Source: Clostridiales bacterium
Lineage (GTDB): Bacteria > Bacillota > Clostridia > Christensenellales > UBA1242
Direction: 5' to 3'
NCBI GenBank assembly: GCA_003522085.1
Contig: DPGI01000001.1
Location: forward strand, 70,674 to 79,007
DNA: 8,334 nucleotides
The notes below the pieces were generated by a model. That model worked only from the letters and a program-made list of their open reading frames with translations. It did no database searches and was not told where the DNA came from. Position 1 is the first letter of the stretch. The number at the start of each line of letters is the position of its first letter. Position numbers and translations under genes: made by a program. Below, piece by piece: positions 5,896-8,334 of this stretch.

Positions 5896-6710
5896 ATTGG
5901 CTGTGGTTTAGTTTAGTAATAATCGTTTGTTATTTAATCGGGAATGTCAACTTTGCAAGAGTGATTGCTCGTGTGTTTAAACATGAAGACATCACAACCA
6001 AAGGCAGCGGAAATCCTGGCATGATGAACATGCTTCGAAACTATGGCATCGGCTATGCGCTGCTTACGCTTCTTTTAGAAAGCATTAAAGCAGGCGTTCC
6101 GGCTCTTGTATGCGGATATATTTTTGCAAGTCAAGGGCTGTTTGAAGTCGCATTTTTCACGGCGGGCTTTTCAGTTGTTTTAGGACACAACTTTCCTGTC
6201 TTTTATAAATTTAAAGGCGGAAAGGGAATTGCCTGCACATTCGGGATGTTTTTGTTCAGCCCATTTTGGTGGCTTTCGATTGTAATGTTTTTTGTATGGG
6301 CTGTATTTCTTTATTTTGTCGATTACGCATTCTTGGCATCACTTGGGTTTGTTTCGTCGCTTACGATTGCGTGGATTGTAAAACTTTGCATCGTTCAGCC
6401 AACTCTTTGGTGGGTGGCACTGATAATTTTGTGCGTGAATTTTGCGCTTGATTTATTCTTGCATCGCAGCAATTTCAGACGCTGGTTTAAAGGAACTGAA
6501 AATCATACAAATTTCAGCAGCAAAGTAAAAAAACTTTTCAGTCACAAAGAAAAGGCCGAACAACCTGAAAACGAAACACCAGAAAAAGAAATTATAATTG
6601 AAGATGATTCAAGTGAGCAAACAACAGGCGAAAACAAACAGCCTGAAAGTGAAGTTCAGCCTGAGTCTGAATCAGAAAACACCGAAAAAACAAACGAAAA
6701 AAATAATTAA
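5892..6710 (+). CDS. plsY: Acyl-phosphate:glycerol-3-phosphate acyltransferase PlsY with a long acidic tail
   Basis: PlsY transfers an acyl group from acyl-phosphate to glycerol-3-phosphate, making lysophosphatidate, the first membrane-bound step of phospholipid synthesis. Membrane segments run from residue 4 to about 190. Motif 1 is GSGNPGMMNMLR (38-49), keeping the Ser, Asn and Arg but with Met-Met where Ala-Thr is usual. Motif 2 is GHNFPVFYKFKGGKG (98-112), and motif 3 includes FLHRSNFRRWFKGTE (189-203). The catalytic core ends there, at the usual length of about 200. A further 69 residues (204-272) are rich in Glu, Gln, Ser, Asn and Lys, with no hydrophobic segment apart from one III, so probably disordered. 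The reading frame is continuous with no sign of frameshift. It is coupled to der and ends before the terminator 6751-6780. gpsA, the frequent next gene, is absent. Confidence 0.94.
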   Translation: MNWLWFSLVIIVCYLIGNVNFARVIARVFKHEDITTKGSGNPGMMNMLRNYGIGYALLTLLLESIKAGVPALVCGYIFASQGLFEVAFFTAGFSVVLGHNFPVFYKFKGGKGIACTFGMFLFSPFWWLSIVMFFVWAVFLYFVDYAFLASLGFVSSLTIAWIVKLCIVQPTLWWVALIILCVNFALDLFLHRSNFRRWFKGTENHTNFSSKVKKLFSHKEKAEQPENETPEKEIIIEDDSSEQTTGENKQPESEVQPESESENTEKTNEKNN

Positions 6711-6750
6711 AAATTCGAGAGTCTTTGTCAACAATTTTTGAAACAAATAC

Positions 6751-6780
6751 AAAAAGGAACATTTTATTGTTTCCTTTTTT
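6751..6780 (+). terminator. Rho-independent terminator after plsY
   Basis: AAAAAGGAA (6751-6759) pairs with TTCCTTTTT (6771-6779) around an 11-base loop, followed by a run of T ending at 6780. The stem is short and partly A-U, but placement 40 bases after the plsY stop and the T-tract fit a terminator of the der-plsY unit. Confidence 0.75.
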
Positions 6781-6812
6781 ATTGTGTAAGTTTTAAAACT
6801 ATCAATCTTTAT

Positions 6813-6841
6813 TTGCTCCAAATAGCCAAATATGATAACAT
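6813..6841 (+). promoter_or_regulatory. Candidate extended -10 promoter of the cysteine peptidase gene
   Basis: TTGCTC (6813-6818), a 17-bp spacer, TAACAT (6836-6841), with the TGn extension at 6833-6835. The hexamer ends six bases before ATG 6848, the same geometry as in der, and no Shine-Dalgarno is present. Confidence 0.4.
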
Positions 6842-6847
6842 TGAATT

Positions 6848-8334
6848 ATGAAAAGATGTCTTGAAAGGCAGAAAACGAAAATAATTGTTGTTTCAGCAAT
6901 ATTAATCTTGCTTTTGTCATGTTTTACAATCATAATGAATCATGATATTGTTTTTGCTAACCCGACATTTAATGTAATGGCACTTAACACGCTAAGTATT
7001 GATGAAATTGCTAGTCAAGAGAAATATAATAGTTGCGATTATGATATCGTGACTCCAAATCTCGACCAAGGAAGCACCAATATTTGCTGGGCCTATGCAA
7101 CTGCAAGCGCGTCTGAGACATCAGTTTTAAAAGATAAGTTGGACAACAATACAAAAGACACTCTGCGTTTTTCTCCAAAACAAATTGCATATAGAACACA
7201 CAATAGAGATTCCGACCCACTTGGAAACACTACTGGCGTTTATTCAAATGATAAATGGAATGTAACAGGAAGTTCGTATAACACATTTTTGATGTTGTCA
7301 CAATGGTGTGCACCTGTAAATGGAAGCGTTTCTGCAAAATCTGACGCCTATGAAAACAATCTATATCGGCTATTAGACGCCGAACAAATTGACTTGTACT
7401 CAACTGGGTCATACAGAATAGCAGAAATAAAAAAAGCAATTGTAAAATATGGCGCAATAACCGGGTCATATTATAACGCTCGAGAAGTAAGTTACTACAA
7501 CACAAAAGGTGAAACTCGTGATGGAATTTCTCACGCAATGACTATAGTTGGGTGGGACGATACAATTCCAGCAAGCAATTTCCAGCCAAAAACCGCTAGT
7601 CAAAATGGTGGTTGGATAATTAAAAACAGTTATAACTCTCTTCCTTACTTTTACCTTTCTTATGATAGTGCAGTTGGTAACACTTGCGGGTTTAAATATG
7701 CAAACAGGTCGGAATTTGATTTTAACTATTTTTACGACAATGTCATAGACGCACCGATGCGAAGTGAGGACAATTCAAAATGCGTTGCAAATGTGTTTAT
7801 GGCAAAGAAAAGCGATAACACTCATAACGAATATGTGAAAGCGATTAATGTGGCAACTTATGGATATAACTTAACCTGCAAAGTTCAAGTTTACACCAAC
7901 TTAACTGACCCCAAAAACCCGGAAAGCGGAACATTGTCTGCCAGCGGTGAGCGAGTTTTGGATTATGGCGGGTATCACACGATTATGCTAAATAATTTTG
8001 CAAAAATTGATAACGGCACATACTACTCTGTTGTTGTAAACATCAGTAGCAATAGTGGCAAAAGTGCGTATATTCTATACTCACTTAATTCAAGTGAAAA
8101 CACACATTTCAAATCTTCTTATGGTTGGAATAGCATAGGTTATGCTGGAAGAATAAAAGCATATACAGTTTTGCAAGAAAATGAAGGAATTGAACAAAAG
8201 GTTGACATTTCTTCTGTTCAACATAGCAACGTTTCTCCTATTTCTTTTACCGGTCAAGAAGTTTGTCCAAAGGTAAATTTAACCCTAAATTCACAAATTT
8301 TAATTGAGAATATAGATTTTACCATCTCTTACAA
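6848..8334 (+). CDS. Secreted papain-family (C1) cysteine peptidase with lectin-like region and surface repeat, 3' end outside window
   Basis: 495 codons are open from ATG 6848 to the window edge with no stop. Residues 12-30 form a hydrophobic signal segment after a basic start. A likely cleavage site is after Ala37 (Val-Phe-Ala before Asn). The peptidase core has the C1 layout: Gln74 of the oxyanion hole and Cys80 in LDQGSTNICWAYA, His229 in GISHAMTIVGWDD, Asn260 in GGWIIKNSYN. Residues about 275-435 look like the beta-rich lectin-like module often joined to such peptidases in Firmicutes (NYFYDN..., VANVFMAKK, NGTYYSVVVNIS). From 452 a repeat typical of clostridial surface proteins begins (FTGQEVCPKVNLTLN, then DFTISY). 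It probably acts outside the cell on peptides or proteins; the substrate is unknown. GC is lower (33-42% in sampled lines) than in der and feoB. Confidence 0.85.
   Translation, partial: MKRCLERQKTKIIVVSAILILLLSCFTIIMNHDIVFANPTFNVMALNTLSIDEIASQEKYNSCDYDIVTPNLDQGSTNICWAYATASASETSVLKDKLDNNTKDTLRFSPKQIAYRTHNRDSDPLGNTTGVYSNDKWNVTGSSYNTFLMLSQWCAPVNGSVSAKSDAYENNLYRLLDAEQIDLYSTGSYRIAEIKKAIVKYGAITGSYYNAREVSYYNTKGETRDGISHAMTIVGWDDTIPASNFQPKTASQNGGWIIKNSYNSLPYFYLSYDSAVGNTCGFKYANRSEFDFNYFYDNVIDAPMRSEDNSKCVANVFMAKKSDNTHNEYVKAINVATYGYNLTCKVQVYTNLTDPKNPESGTLSASGERVLDYGGYHTIMLNNFAKIDNGTYYSVVVNISSNSGKSAYILYSLNSSENTHFKSSYGWNSIGYAGRIKAYTVLQENEGIEQKVDISSVQHSNVSPISFTGQEVCPKVNLTLNSQILIENIDFTISY

Noticed and set aside
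6911..6925. Possible lipobox (Leu-Leu-Ser-Cys25) in the C1 peptidase signal segment
   Set aside because: Leu at -2 is atypical, and the sequence after the Cys stays hydrophobic (FTIIM), so cleavage after Ala37 is more likely than lipidation.
7011..7538. Two minus-strand open frames opposite the C1 peptidase
   Set aside because: They are antisense to a gene with an intact active site and have no recognisable protein features.
1..8334. CRISPR arrays, tRNA or rRNA genes, insertion sequences, phage or toxin-antitoxin genes, riboswitches
   Set aside because: I looked for regular spaced repeats, terminal inverted repeats, transposase motifs and conserved RNA patterns and saw none. A covariance-model scan would be needed to exclude small RNAs.

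Overview
The window reads as chromosomal DNA of an uncultured or little-studied endospore-forming, probably anaerobic, member of the Firmicutes (Clostridia-like). The sporulation sigma factor SigG, the spore-associated YlmC/YmxH PRC-barrel protein and NrdR occur together, as they do in that group. FeoA/FeoB ferrous-iron import suits an anaerobe. GC is about 45% in lines sampled from feoB and der, and intergenic DNA is very AT-rich. I cannot assign a genus.

Layout from left to right. (1) 1-193, minus strand: the first 64 codons of an unrecognised secreted protein, with a clear signal peptide, a Shine-Dalgarno sequence and a near-consensus housekeeping promoter. (2) 194-431: an AT-rich divergent intergenic region carrying that promoter and two overlapping candidate promoters for sigG. 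(3) 432-1544: sigG, then ylmC/ymxH. (4) A perfect 14-bp hairpin that can terminate transcription from both sides. (5) 1652-2095, minus strand: nrdR, convergent with ylmC. (6) 2187-4534: feoA-feoB, sharing a 4-bp ATGA overlap. (7) 4585-6710: der-plsY, again sharing a 4-bp ATGA overlap, followed by a rho-independent terminator. (8) 6848 to the window end: a secreted papain-family (C1) cysteine peptidase with a downstream domain resembling a lectin-like module and the start of a surface-protein repeat. It runs off the window.

Functionally this is a patchwork of core genes: forespore transcription (SigG), regulation of ribonucleotide reductase (NrdR), Fe2+ uptake (FeoAB), ribosome assembly (Der) and the first acylation step of phospholipid synthesis (PlsY). 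Genes likely to vary between strains flank them at both ends. I see no CRISPR, tRNA, rRNA, transposon, phage or obvious defence locus, and no convincing new multi-gene system. The observations most worth checking are: a recurring arrangement in which a -10 box lies directly before the start codon with no Shine-Dalgarno (ylmC, feoA, der, the C1 peptidase), suggesting leaderless mRNAs; an FeoB that ends in its own extra membrane segment and Cys-x2-Cys-x2-Cys tail, resembling a fused FeoB-associated protein; a long acidic tail on PlsY; and the layered control region of sigG.
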